A DNA stretch of 64,000 nucleotides from assembly GCA_944990035.1 (NCBI GenBank), contig CALYLX010000126.1, positions 1,364,001 through 1,428,000 of the forward strand. The letters run 5' to 3'. How positions within the stretch are numbered: the first letter of the stretch is position 1; every line of letters starts with the position of its first letter. Both the position numbers and the translations under genes were made by a program. Shown one piece after another: positions 11,285 to 23,686 of this stretch. The stretch comes from Clitopilus passeckerianus. Taxonomy: Eukaryota; Basidiomycota; Agaricomycetes; Agaricales; Entolomataceae. Under the pieces are notes generated by a model. It ran no database searches, was not told the origin of the DNA, and was given only the letters and a program-made list of their open reading frames with translations.

Positions 11285-14200
11285 ATGCACAGACAATGCA
11301 ATGTCTTTCCGTTAGTCCGCGTTAACTCGCAGCGACGATGTGCACATAATGCTGCGCAACTAAAAGTAACACAATTTCCCGAAATATTCGGTTCGATAGA
11401 ATGCTTATCGCCCTCGTTAGCCTCGACCAACCCAAGGGGACCAATGTAGCAGTAATAGGCCAGGAGGACTTGGAAAATGGGCAGCGCCTGTAGCAGAGAA
11501 CAACAGCTCTGTCAATGGCTCAAGCCGGCTACCCCAACAAAAGACGGCCTCATCCAACTCGTCACAGTCCGCCAACACAGGTGCCGGTAAACGCCCTGTT
11601 CCCGGGAAATGGGAGAACTTTGCCCCCTTACTGCCCAAAAATCCTTCAAGGTCCACACCTGTAACCCCCAAGCAGGTACCATCCACAAGCACTATGTCAA
11701 AATGGGATAGAGAACTGGCGACGCCGAAGCGAAACCAGGACCAGCGAGAACCTCCACCACATTCAGGCCAGCCAAGAGCACGAACTCCAGGCAACCCATC
11801 TCTGAGGAAGTGGGAACTGGGACCCTCAAAACCGAAGCAGAGAACTGACTCACCCCAGCTCCGACGAGACAGAGCTCCTCATCTAGATCCCACTGCGGTC
11901 AAAGCTAAAGCTCAACCAGCTGGGACGAATGTGAAACCGGGCGTTATCGTAAAGCCACGACTTAACGATGAAGTTGACTTGCGCCTTGACACAGTGGCTG
12001 AAGAAAGGTTTGGCGACTCGGACGCGCCAGGCTTTTCGAGGAAGGATGCTCGGCCAGCTCGAGCTCGAGATAACGGCAGGGAGAAGGACCTCAGGTCAAG
12101 AAGATCGGCCTTCGATAGTGCAGGTGGACGGTATGGCCACGAACCGGAGACGCAGGAACAGAAGGCAGTGAAAAAGAAGATTATCAAAACTACGGTGGTC
12201 GAGAAGAAAGTTGTGCGCGACGTTTATATCCCTTCGACAGTCTCTGTTGGAGCTCTTTCCAGGCTTCTTGGTGTCAAACTCGGTAGGATTCATGTCCTCT
12301 CTGTCTGGATTGATCTCTAATAGTCCATCAGAGGTGCTACAACACCGAATGAGATTGGCAGGAATGAGCGAAGAAGCTCAATACGATCATGGTATGCTGT
12401 CTGATATTTCTAAGACGTAGCCTAACACTCATAAATTTCACCCAGTCTTGACTTCTGAGTATGCTGCCCTTCTTGCTGAGGATTTTGGACGAACAGCCAT
12501 CATCAGCGACGAAGCCGCGTTCGACATTCATCCCCCGTATGAAAGCACAATTCCTGAGATTCTACTGAATCTAACATACATTTCAGATCCATTTCCGCAG
12601 ATTTATCGAAGCTGAAGCCTCGACCACCAGTTGTTACCATCATGGGCCATGTCGATCATGGGAAAACCACTCTTCTGGACAACCTTCGTTCCTCCTCAGT
12701 AGCAGCAGGAGAGGCAGGGGGCATCACCCAACACATTGGAGCCTTCTCAGTCCCCGTCCCATCCTCCACTGGTGGGAAGAGCCAATCGACAATCACATTC
12801 CTGGACACCCCAGGCCATGCGGCATTCTCAGCGATGAGAGCTCGTGGTGCCAGCGTGACCGATATCATTGTGCTCGTTGTAGCAGCGGATGATGGAATCA
12901 TGCCACAGACACGAGAAGTCATCAATCTCATCAACAAGGACAAGGGTAAAGTCAGTGTCGTTGTGGCGATTAATAAGGTCGACAAACCAAGTGCCAACCC
13001 GGTGAGTTGTGGATACTCATATGTCAAAGATGTCAAAGATACTGACAAACGCGCTAGGACGCTGTGAGAGAAGCATTGCTTGCCGAAGACATTCACTTGG
13101 AGGAGCTGGGTGGTGATATTCCTTCCGTTGAAGTCTCCGGGCTCACTGGCAAAGGCCTCCCCACCCTCATGGAGACGCTTTCTGCAGTTGCAGAAGTGCA
13201 AGATTTACGCTCAGAGTTCGACGGACCAGTCCAAGGCTGCGTATTAGAGTCCAAGGTTGAGAAGGGTCTGGGGTCAGTATATTTCGGCCTCCGTTGTGAA
13301 CATTTCTAACTCGCTTATCTACTCTTCATAGCCCCGTGAGTACTGTTCTGGTTCTCCGTGGATGCCTCAAACCTGGGTTACACCTTATCGGAGGCACACA
13401 CCATGCAAAGGTTAGAATGATGCGCGACTCAAACGGGAAGACTGTCAAGGAGGCCTATCCTGGGATGGCTGTGACGGTCACTGGATGGAAGTCATTGCCA
13501 AGCGCCGGTGATGAAGTCCTCAATGGTACAGAGGCTGAAGTCAAGAAGGCTATTGCGAACCGTGAGCGTAGAGCCCAGATGGAAGCGTCGCTCGCGGACG
13601 TGGAAGTCATCAATCAGAACCGGCGTCTTGAGAGGGAGAAGCGCTCACTGGAGCAGAATTCAGGGGAGCAGGTTACAGCAGCCCCAGTACTGGAAGAAAC
13701 GGGACCCAAGCAACTTCGCCTCATTATTAAGGCTGATGTCAGTGGAAGTGCCGAAGCGGTTGCTGGAGCTCTGCAAGGCATTGGGAACAAGGAAGCTATA
13801 ACCTCTGTGATCTCTACAGGGGTCGGCGAAGTATCTGAATCCGACATTACGATGGCTAAAGCTATTGGTGGTATGTTTGAATGGCTCGCCTGCCAAAAAC
13901 TCGATTTACCTGATCATATCTCCGCAGCTACTGTGGTCGCCTTCTCTGTGCCAGTTCCTCGGTCTGTACAGACACTAGCAACCCAAAACGAAGTCTCGAT
14001 CATTTCCTCCAAGATCATCTATACCCTCATGGACGACGTGAAGGAGCGCGTCATTGACATGCTCCCGAAAGTCATTGAGACGAAGGTCACTGGGGAGGCG
14101 ACGATCCTCCAACTCTTCGATATCCAGCTCAAGGCTAGGCAAACCAAGAAAGTGGCCGGTTGCCGTGTTACAAACGGTGTTGTAGAGAAGGGCAAGTTTG

Positions 14201-14444
14201 CCAGGCTCGTCCGAGACGGCGTCACAATCCATGATGGTGCGGCGAGATTCACATCTCGCGATCAAAGCCTACTAACCAATCATATATAGGCAATTTGGAC
14301 ACCATGCGAATATTGAAAAAAGACGTCTTGGAGGTGCGCCGAGGAACGGAGTGTGGCCTGTGCTTCGGTGTCGCATTTGGAGATTTACAAGAAGGCGACC
14401 TCATCCAATCCTTCGAACGTATAGAAAAACGAGGCACTCTCTGA
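11285..14444 (+). CDS. IFM1: Mitochondrial translation initiation factor IF-2
   Basis: GTPase that brings initiator tRNA to the mitochondrial small ribosomal subunit. Start chosen at 11285: [19 protein letters not shown] is a good presequence and splices (donor gtaaca after AAQLK, acceptor at about 11420) into the long low-complexity Pro/Ser/Arg region. The IF2 N-domain motif [18 protein letters not shown] is followed by the G domain: G1 [14 protein letters not shown], switch region [11 protein letters not shown]3 [16 protein letters not shown]4 NKVDKP. Domain 2 and the C-terminal half follow ([26 protein letters not shown]-like VRDG). The last intron joins HDG to [12 protein letters not shown], and the protein ends ...[17 protein letters not shown]. 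About nine introns. Confidence 0.92.
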
Positions 14445-14558
14445 TTGCTTTGCTTTGCTTTCTCGGTACACCTGTATACCTCAGCACTACTCATCTAGAA
14501 CCCCCTCGTGGAACCATGATATTAGACATGTTACATTAGACCACTCATTATATACACA

Positions 14559-15975
14559 CTAATTACGCCCTCGCTGATTGTTGTCGTCCAAGATCAAATC
14601 CTTGCCACCGATGGTACCCGTTCTGCCACCAACACCAAACGTCAAGCTAATGCCTCCGAGATTTTGCGTGGTCTTCTCCAAGACGGTCCAGCTTCTGTTG
14701 TCCAACTTCTTCAGGTGTAGTTCAACCTGGTGGCGTAGATGAATCAGAATGGGTGACAACATGAAAACCACGAGGATCTGAGGATTTGCACAGCACCTTT
14801 GTCCCAAAGAACTGAACGGTCGACTGGTCCGGATCGATTGGTCCGAACAGGTCTAGGGTTCGGCAGAATCGCTTTGGTCCTGGAAGTATTATATCGACAA
14901 GAACCTATTCCAGTGGTTTAAGCAGCCGAAGCAAGCATGTGAATGATTCAAGTTACCTGATCTTGACTGAATTCGATTTTGCTTCGTTCTTTGTCTGCTT
15001 GTTTACCGAAGACGGAGACATGTACTTGGTCCACAGTCTGGTAATGATCCACGCGACAGCTGGCTATCTCTTCTGTCTGTTCATCTTTCTACATGACCAT
15101 CAGAGCGCGCGAAGGCAGGAAGAGTTGTGTATCACACCTTGAGAGGGGAGAAGAGATGTCGACCGGTTTTGCATCCTGTGATCTTCAAAAACTCATCGAA
15201 TTCAAGTACGCGTCGCTTGCAGCATAGATACCCCTTGATATCGCGTCGGAAACGCCTCCGAAGTGTGTAAAATGGGCCGTACCTTACTTCCTTCTCTAAA
15301 AAGAGGCTGAAAACGCGTTAATTCACAGAAAGAGAATGGTTGTTCAATGACTCACTGGAGCGGGATGATATACACATGTTGCACCTTCTCCCGCAGGGCC
15401 TCTGCTGACTTCATCGCTCACGAATGCAGCCTTACATCCGTTCCTGCGGCACAAGGTACCTGGATCTATTTTAACACTGAGATCATCTTCCTCCTCTTCC
15501 ACCGGGGAAGGAGCCGGTTGAGGAGTTGATGTTACTGCAGTGGCGGTCACAGCGGATGCTTGCGGCGTGGTGCTATAGGTCTCTGTCTGATTCTCGGTCC
15601 TCGTTGGTTCACGTGTGGTAGCAGGAGCGGGCTTGGGCTCTTCTGCCTTGACCGCCGGCTTTTCGTTAGTGTGGCCAATGATTTGCATGCATCCCTGCGA
15701 CGAATCCGAGTGAGGGCCCGCAATCAACAATGCTGGAGATGCTCAATACCGGAATCTTCATGAATTCATCAAAGTCAAGAACTGGTTTGTTGGTGTCCGA
15801 GCAACACGACCAAGATTTGAGTCCCTCATGAAAGACCTGGACGTCGATGAGATTAGATCAAAAATCAAACAGTAAAGCCGCGACATACGGGTGCACCCTC
15901 ATGAAAGTAACAAGTCTCCGAGTTGTTGCTTGGCTCAAAGTCTTTCCCGCAACCTTTGCGAGTACAAATAGGCAT
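14559..15975 (-). CDS. CHORD and CS domain protein (Hsp90 co-chaperone, CHP-1/Morgana type)
   Basis: Start at 15975 (MPICTRKGCG). CHORD-I carries the Cys/His zinc ligands CTRKGC...[20 protein letters not shown] and ends FDEFMKIPGC. A Pro/Thr/Glu-rich linker (EEPKPAPATTREPTRTE) follows. CHORD-II reads CRRNGCKAAFVSDE...CVYHPAPPLFREGSKGYLCC...FDEFLKITGC. A C-terminal CS (p23-like) domain includes FSQDQVLVDIILPGPKR, VQLHLKKLDNRSWTVLE and ends in DDNNQRGRN at 14559. One exon, 15283-15306, is only 24 nt and encodes PLFREGSK. CHORD-CS proteins bind Hsp90 and in plants split into RAR1 and SGT1 partners of immune receptors; in fungi and animals the two are joined as here. Confidence 0.9.
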
Positions 15976-16761
15976 TTTGAGGTCTTGCTCGTCGTTGTTG
16001 AGTTCACGATGGACTTCACGTCTTCCATGATAACACCAAGAACGCGTTCATTGCGGCTTACATAAGACATCAATTATGATCAGAAGCTTCTAGCACCGTC
16101 AAGAGTGCTGAGTAGACTGTAGGCCCCGGTTTTGCTGGTTTCCACTGTCCTTGATGAAACTGTTTTAAAATTGGGTACCAGACATCAGGACCGGGCTGGG
16201 CTTGAGTCCAAGAATTCTGGAAAATCAGTCAGGGGTATTTCGGACTATGTTCATGGAGAATCTCCGAGGTTCCAGGCATTACGGGACCAAATGAACCAAT
16301 CATTAGTCTCATAAAGCATGGTGTGCCACTGTGCCCAGCGACAAACGTGGAACGCACGGCAAACCGAAAAATGGATTCGTCTGCGAGTGCGTGCCGGTGG
16401 CCCGAAAGGTGGTTGATCGATACTCGATCAGCATCCAATGCAGACAAAAAAAATATTGATTGCCCTTGCAAGTGCATCCGACCAATAGCAAGGCTGCGGA
16501 TAGTAATTTCACGCTCGGCCGAGAGGATTTAGCAGGAGTTCCGCCCTTATCCGGTACACTCCGTGTGTAGAGAGATAAGAACAGAGTCAGGTGGTCAAAG
16601 ATTAGCGTCGTTTTCCCCTCCAAAGTCCCTGGAGTAATTTGACCCCAGGTTGACCTGAAGCCACACCATCTTCCGGTATATTAACCCCCGTCTTCATCGA
16701 AAACACCTTCTAGCGGACGTTAACGTTGCTCTCTACCCTTCATTCATCCCAGTATCGGTTG
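15976..16761. other. Intergenic; GLT1 promoter with TATA at 16677-16683
   Basis: A divergent gap of 786 bp between the CHORD gene and GLT1. TATATTAA sits about 80 nt before the GLT1 ATG. I see no tRNA fold or coding frame with family motifs. Confidence 0.4.
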
Positions 16762-19700
16762 ATGGCCACCTCTTTACCTCCTGAACACTCTTTACCAAAC
16801 GATTTGCCCTTTGTATCCGAAATTGTCCCTTCGGAATGCGATACTGGCTTCGATGCTGTAGAGCGTGACCCAGAATCATGGGCTCAGTCCTTACCTGCCA
16901 ATCAAGGCTTGTATATGAACGAGAACGAGAAAGATGCTTGTGGTGTAGGTTTCATTTGCCATATCAAGGGTGTCGCAGCACACAAGATCGTATCCGATGC
17001 TCGTCAACTCCTATGTGCCATGACCCATAGAGGTGCAACTGGCGCCGACAGTCGTGATGGTGATGGAGCTGGTGCAATGACTGCCATTCCTCACCAATTC
17101 TTCAAGCGCGAAGCCGAGAGAGACATTGGCTGCACGCTCCCGGAACCAGGAGAGTATGCCGTAGGCAACGTCTTTTTCAAACCGAACGATCCCGTCCAAC
17201 TTCAAAGCTACCAAGCTGTTTTCACCAAGGTCGCATACGACCTAGGTCTTCGCGTCCTTGGCTGGCGTGAGGTTCCTACCGATGGAACGATCCTCGGCCC
17301 TGCTGCTAGCAGCAAAGAACCCGCCATTTACCAACCTTTCGTTGTTCTTCGTGCTCATTACGGCGACGGTAATACGAGCCAGAACGGCACCTTCGATGCA
17401 AGACATTTCGAGCGTCAGCTCTATGTCCTTCGTAAGCACGCTACCCATACCATGTTAGTTCCATTTCTTTGCCTATTTTCACACCCAATATTGATATTTC
17501 TACCTCCTAAAGTACCCTCGCCAAGGGCTTCTATGTCTGTTCCTTGTCATCGAAAAACATTGTGTATAAGGGGCAGCTCTCTCCCTCTCAAGTGTACAAC
17601 TACTACCACGACCTCAATCATGTGTTGTATCAATCGCATTTTGCATTGGTTCACTCTCGATTCTCCACGAATACATTCCCTAGCTGGGACAGAGCACAAC
17701 CCTTGAGATGGGCAGCCCACAACGGTCAGTCCACAAAAAATCGCGCCTCTGATGTCATTATCTTATCTCCATCGAATAGGCGAAATAAACACCGTTCGTG
17801 GTAATAAAAACTGGATGCGAGCACGCGAGGGCGTCTTATCTTCTCAACATTTCGGCGATCAGCTCGACCTTCTTTACCCCATTATCGAAGCCGGCGGTTC
17901 CGACTCCGCCGCTTTCGACAATGTCCTCGAGCTGCTTGTCGTCAATGGCGTACTCACACTGCCGGAGGCAGTCATGATGCTCATCCCGGAAGCCTGGCAA
18001 GGCAACGAAAACATGGAGCCCGAAAAGAGAGCATTCTACAACTGGGCAGCTTGCCTGCAGGAACCTTGGGATGGTCCTGCTCTTTTCACATTCAGCGACG
18101 GGCGCTACTGTGGTGCCAACTTGGACCGTAATGGTCTCAGGCCCTGCCGATTCATCGTCACCAACGAAGACATCATGGTCTGTGCCTCCGAGGTTGGAGC
18201 AGTCTACATTCCCCCCGAGAAGGTGATCCAGAAAGGCCGTCTCAAGCCCGGTCGCATGCTTCTTGTTGATACCGTCGAAGGACGCATCGTTGACGATAAG
18301 GAGCTCAAACGCAACACCGCCAAGAAACAGAACTTTGCCTCTTGGGTTGAAACCCACGTCCTCCAGGTCCCCAAGATCGTTAGTCGCGCTATGCGTGGCA
18401 ATGTCAAACTCGAGCCCGTGCTCGATGACTCCTCCCTTGCGACCGACCCCAAATTGCTTACCTTCGGTTTCACAATTGAGCAGCTGAACCTCCTCATGAT
18501 TCCTATGGTCGTTGACGGAAAGGAAGCGCTCGGTTCCATGGGTAACGACGCCCCCCTTGCAGCAATGGGCACTCAGCCACGGCTCATCTACGATTATTTC
18601 CGTCAGCTCTTCGCCCAGGTCACCAACCCTCCCATCGATCCTATCCGTGAGAGCATCGTCATGTCTCTAGAGACCTACGTCGGTCCTGAAGGCAACTTGC
18701 TTGAGATGAAACCTGAGCAGTGCCACAGGATATTCCTGCCTTCGCCTATCCTCACTATCCAGGAGATGAACGCCATGAAGGGCCTCAAGACTGCCTACCA
18801 GAACTGGCCCTCTCGCACCATCGACATCACTTTCCCCAAGGCCGAGGGTCTGCCCGGATATCAGGTTGCTCTTGAGCGTGTCTGCTCCGAGGCATCTCAA
18901 GCCATTGACGACGGAATCAAGGCTATCATTCTTAGTGATCGTGCTGTTGGGTCAGAGCGTGTCGCTCTTTCTGCTCTCGTTGCTTGTGGTGGTGTTCATC
19001 ACCATCTCACTCAACAGAAGAAGCGCGCAAAGGTTGCTCTGATGGTCGAGACAGCTGAAGCTAGAGAAGTTCACCACCTCTGCGTTCTCGTCGGTTATGG
19101 CGCAGATGCTATTTGCCCTTGGCTTGTGATGGAAACCATCCACAAACTGGGACGAGATGGACTGTAAGTCCAATTCTATGAATTCGTTTCAAACCGAGGT
19201 TAACGTTTCTACCTTACAGTATCAAAGGCGGGAAGTCGGTTGAAGAACTTATGGATAACTACCGTCATTCCGTCGACAACGGCATCCTCAAAGTCATGTC
19301 TAAGATGGGTATCTCAACCCTCCAGTCTTACAAGGGTGCCCAGATCTTTGAGGCTCTCGGGCTCCATAGCGAGGTTGTAGAGAAGTGCTTCGTCGGCACT
19401 GCCAGTCGTGTCCAAGGTGCCACCTTCGACCTGCTCGCCATGGACGCTTTCGAGCTCCACGAACGTGGTTGGCCTAGCCGTGAGACCATCTTGCCTCCTG
19501 GCATGCCAGAGTCCGGTGAATATCACTGGCGTGATGGTGGTGAAGCCCACATCAACGATCCCGCCGGTATTGCCCATCTTCAAGATGCTGTTCGCGAACG
19601 TAATCAATCAGCATACGACTCCTACTCCAAAAATGCCAATGAACAGACCAAGAGTGTTCACCTTCGTGGTCTGCTAGAGTTCCGCTTTGAGAGCGCCACC

Positions 19701-22700
19701 CCCATCCCTGTCGAGCAAGTCGAGCCATGGAACGAGATTGTACGCCGCTTCGTTACTGGTGCCATGTCCTATGGTTCCATCTCAATGGAGGCTCACTCTA
19801 CCCTCGCTGTTGCCATGAACCGTCTCGGCGGTAAATCCAACACTGGCGAAGGTGGTGAAGATGCTGAACGTTCTCAAGTTCTAAACAACGGCGACACCAT
19901 GCGCTCCGCTATTAAGCAGGTTGCCTCAGGTCGTTTCGGTGTCACCTCCAACTACCTCGCGGATGCCGACGAGCTCCAGATCAAGATGGCACAAGGAGCG
20001 AAGCCCGGTGAAGGTGGTGAGCTTCCAGGACACAAGGTCTCCGCCTCTATCGCTCGTACGCGCCATTCAACTGCAGGTGTCGGCCTCATTTCCCCTCCCC
20101 CTCACCACGACATCTACTCCATTGAGGATCTCAAGCAACTCATCTACGACTTGAAATGCAGCAACCCCCGTGCCCGCGTTTCTGTCAAGCTTGTCTCTGA
20201 AGTTGGTGTTGGTATTGTCGCCAGTGGTGTCGCAAAGGCCAAGGCTGATCATATCCTCATCTCTGGCCACGATGGTGGTACTGGTGCTTCCCGATGGACC
20301 GGCATCAAGTATGCTGGTCTTCCTTGGGAACTTGGTCTCGCCGAGACTCACCAAACCCTTGTTCTCAATGATCTCCGTGGTCGTGTCACGGTCCAGACTG
20401 ATGGCCAAATCCGTACTGGACGTGATATTGCAATTGCCTGCTTACTTGGTGCTGAAGAGTGGGGCTTTGCAACTACGCCCTTGATTGCAATGGGGTGCAT
20501 CATGATGAGGAAATGCCACTGTATGTATCTTGCGAAATTGTTAAACCCGACGTTCCTGACTCCGTTCTTTCTATTCCAGTGAACACCTGCCCTGTCGGTA
20601 TCGCTACTCAAGATCCTCAGCTTCGCGCCAAGTTTGCTGGTCAACCCGAACAAGTCATCAACTTCTTCTATTATCTCGCAGAGGAGCTTCGTGGTATTAT
20701 GGCTAAGCTCGGTTTCCGCACCATCAATGAGATGGTTGGACGAGCTGATATGCTCAAAGTCGATGAGAAGCGAAGGACTACAAAGACCGCCCACCTCGAC
20801 CTCTCTCCCATTCTTAAGCCCGCCTGGCAAATGCGCCCAGGTGCTGCCACTTACCGTGTGCGCCAGCAGGACCACAAACTTTACATCCGTCTCGACAACA
20901 AGTTCATAGACGAAGCCGAACCTGCCCTCACCAAGGGACTTCCTGTTCACATTGATTGCGAAGTCACCAACACCGACCGAGCTCTCGGCACTTCACTCTC
21001 TTACCGCGTCTCCAAGCTCTACGGTGAGGAGGGTCTTCCCAAGGATACAATTCACATCCGCATGAGGGGCTCTGCTGGTCAATCTTGTGGTGCTTTCCTT
21101 GCGCCCGGTATCACACTCGAACTTGAGGGAGATGCCAACGACTACGTAGGAAAGGGTCTCTCTGGAGGTCGCCTCGTCGTGTACCCTCCCAAGCAATCGC
21201 CATTCAAGGCAGAGGAAAATATCATTATTGGCAATGTCTGTCTCTACGGTGCCACCTCTGGAGAGGCTTTCATTCGTGGTATCGCCGCCGAGCGTTTCGC
21301 CGTCAGGAACTCTGGCGCAAATGCTGTTGTTGAAGGAACTGGAGATCATGGATGCGAGTACATGACTGGGGGTCGTGTTGTCGTCCTCGGGGCTACTGGT
21401 CGCAACTTCGCCGCCGGTATGAGTGGTGGTATCGCATACGTTCTTGACACCGCCCACACTTTCGCGTCCAAGGTTAACCAAGAGATGGTCGAGCTCGGGA
21501 AGGTTACGGACCCCCGTGAAATCGCCGAACTTCGCAGCCTCATCGAGGATCATCGCCATTACACTGGTTCCGAAGTCGCTGATCGGGTTCTCCACGACTT
21601 CCACCACCTTCTCCCTCTGTTCGTCCGTGTCATGCCCCATGACTACAAGCGTGTTCTCGAAGAACAGAAGGCTCGTGAGAAAGAGGAGAAGATGAGGCAG
21701 AGCTTCATTGATCTTGTTCCATCTCGCACGGCCAGCCAAGTCGATCTTGCCTCAGAAGGCCTCGAAGATATTCTACTTCCCAAGAATAAGACCCCCACCC
21801 CAGCGCCCACACCGAAGCCCAAGGAACCGGCTGTTGTCGACCTTGAGGACTCCATGGTTGACGACAACACCACCAAGCAGCGTCTCACCAAGCTTGACAA
21901 GACCCGTGGTTTCATGAAATACAAGCGTCTCAACGAAGCATACCGCCCGCCTAGGAAGCGTGTCAAGGACTGGAAGGAGATCTCCAACCGTCTGACCGAG
22001 AGCGAGCTGAAGTACCAATCCGCTCGTTGCATGGACTGTGGCGTACCTTTCTGCCAGAGTGAATCTGGTTGCCCCATTTCCAACGTTATCCCTCAGTGGA
22101 ACGACCTTGTCTTCAAGGAGCAATGGCAAGATGCTCTCAACCGCCTCCTCTTGACCAACAACTTCCCTGAATTCACTGGACGAGTCTGCCCAGCTCCTTG
22201 CGAAGGTGCATGTGTTCTCGGCATCAACGAGCAACCCGTTGGAATCAAGAGCATCGAATGCGCCATTATTGACAAAGGCTTCGAGATGGGATGGATGGCA
22301 CCAAAGATTCCATCCTTCCGCACTGGAAAGAGCGTCGCTGTTATCGGCTCTGGTCCTGCCGGCCTTGCCTGCGCTGACCAACTTAACAAGGCAGGCCACC
22401 TTGTCACAGTCTTCGACCGGAACGACCGCATGGGTGGTCTCCTCATGTACGGTATTCCCAAGTAAGTACAAAAGGCAGAAGCCCTCCCTCGAAGGTTAAA
22501 GCGCTTACCACCCATTCTATAGTATGAAGCTTGACAAGGCCATCGTGCAGAGGCGTATCGACCTCATGGCTGCTGAGGGTGTGGTAAGTAATAATATTTT
22601 TCTTGCGCTGATGAGGTTGCTAAGCTGCTTTATATCAGACTTTCGTACCCAACACGGACATTGGTGTTGATGTTGACGCCGATGAATTGCGCGAACAATT

Positions 22701-23585
22701 CGACGCCGTCGTTCTCGCTACTGGTGCTACATGGCCACGCGACCTCAAGATCCCTAACCGTGAGGTCGATGGAATCCATTTCGCCATGGAGTTCTTGCAA
22801 TTGAACACCAAATCTCTGCTCGACTCTGAACACGAAGATCAAAGTTATATCACTGCAAAGGGCAAGGATGTCATCGTCATTGGTGGCGGTGATACCGGAA
22901 ACGATTGTATCGGTACCGCTATGCGCCACGGTGCCAAGTCTGTCACCAACTTCGAGCTTCTTCCCAAGCCCCCTGTGTCCCGAGGCCGCGACAACCCATG
23001 GCCCCAATGGCCTCGCATCTTCCGTACAGACTACGGTCACACAGAGGTCGCCGCTCACTTCGGCAACGATCCCAGAGAATACTGTATTTCCACCAAGCAG
23101 TTTGTTGTTGATGCCGAGGGCAAGCTCAAGGGCCTCAACACTGTGCGCGTTGAATGGACCAAGGACAGTGGAGGACGATGGAAGATGGAGGAGATCCCTG
23201 GGTCTGAGAAGTTCTTCCCCGCCCAACTCGTCTTCCTCGCTCTCGGTTTCTTGGGTCCTGAGTCCGATGCTATCAAGGGCCTCGGTGTCAAGCAAGATGC
23301 CAGGACCAACATCCAAACACCCTTCAAGAAATATTCCACTAACGTTGAGGGTGTGTTCGCCGCTGGTGATTGTCGTCGTGGGCAGTCCTTGATTGTTTGG
23401 GGTATCAAGTAAGTTGCTTTTCTCTGTAAAGTTTGAAATGGGTGTTGATCATATTCAGTGAGGGTCGTGGTGCTGCTGCAGAAGTCGACGCCTGGTTGGC
23501 TGGTTCGACGAGGTTGCCCAACGCTGGTGGGATCAAAACCCGTCTCTTCAATGCTCCTCCTTCAACTTTGGCAGCTCGTGCATGA
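16762..23585 (+). CDS. GLT1: Glutamate synthase [NADH], fused large-small polypeptide
   Basis: Converts 2-oxoglutarate and glutamine to two glutamate with NADH; central to ammonium assimilation. Start [10 protein letters not shown]; the longer open frame upstream has no ATG. The Ntn-type glutaminase domain begins at the conserved DACGVGF, whose Cys60 would become the N-terminal nucleophile after propeptide removal. The FMN/synthase domain has [12 protein letters not shown], the glutamate/ammonia channel region, and the 3Fe-4S motif [19 protein letters not shown], which is interrupted by an intron near 20520-20580. The glucan-like beta-helix (GXXGXXXG repeats such as [13 protein letters not shown]) follows. 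The small-subunit part has two cysteine clusters ([28 protein letters not shown]), an FAD site [13 protein letters not shown] and an NAD site GGGDTGNDC. Length of about 2,140 aa fits the family. Codon use is strongly C-ending, suggesting high expression. Confidence 0.97.
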
Positions 23586-23686
23586 AAAGGGACTGGTTTA
23601 ATGTGTTCTCATGGATTGGATCTCACGATATATATGTATCTCACTAGTATATGCATCTTACGATCACGATATATTGTATTATATTA

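Noticed and set aside
15847..16314. Small plus-strand ORFs upstream of glutamate synthase
   Set aside because: They overlap the start of the CHORD gene on the other strand or lack motifs; treated as promoter sequence.
20348..20950. 200-aa and 232-248-aa minus-strand open frames inside glutamate synthase
   Set aside because: The C-ending codons of GLT1 remove stops on the antisense strand; no start or domain evidence.
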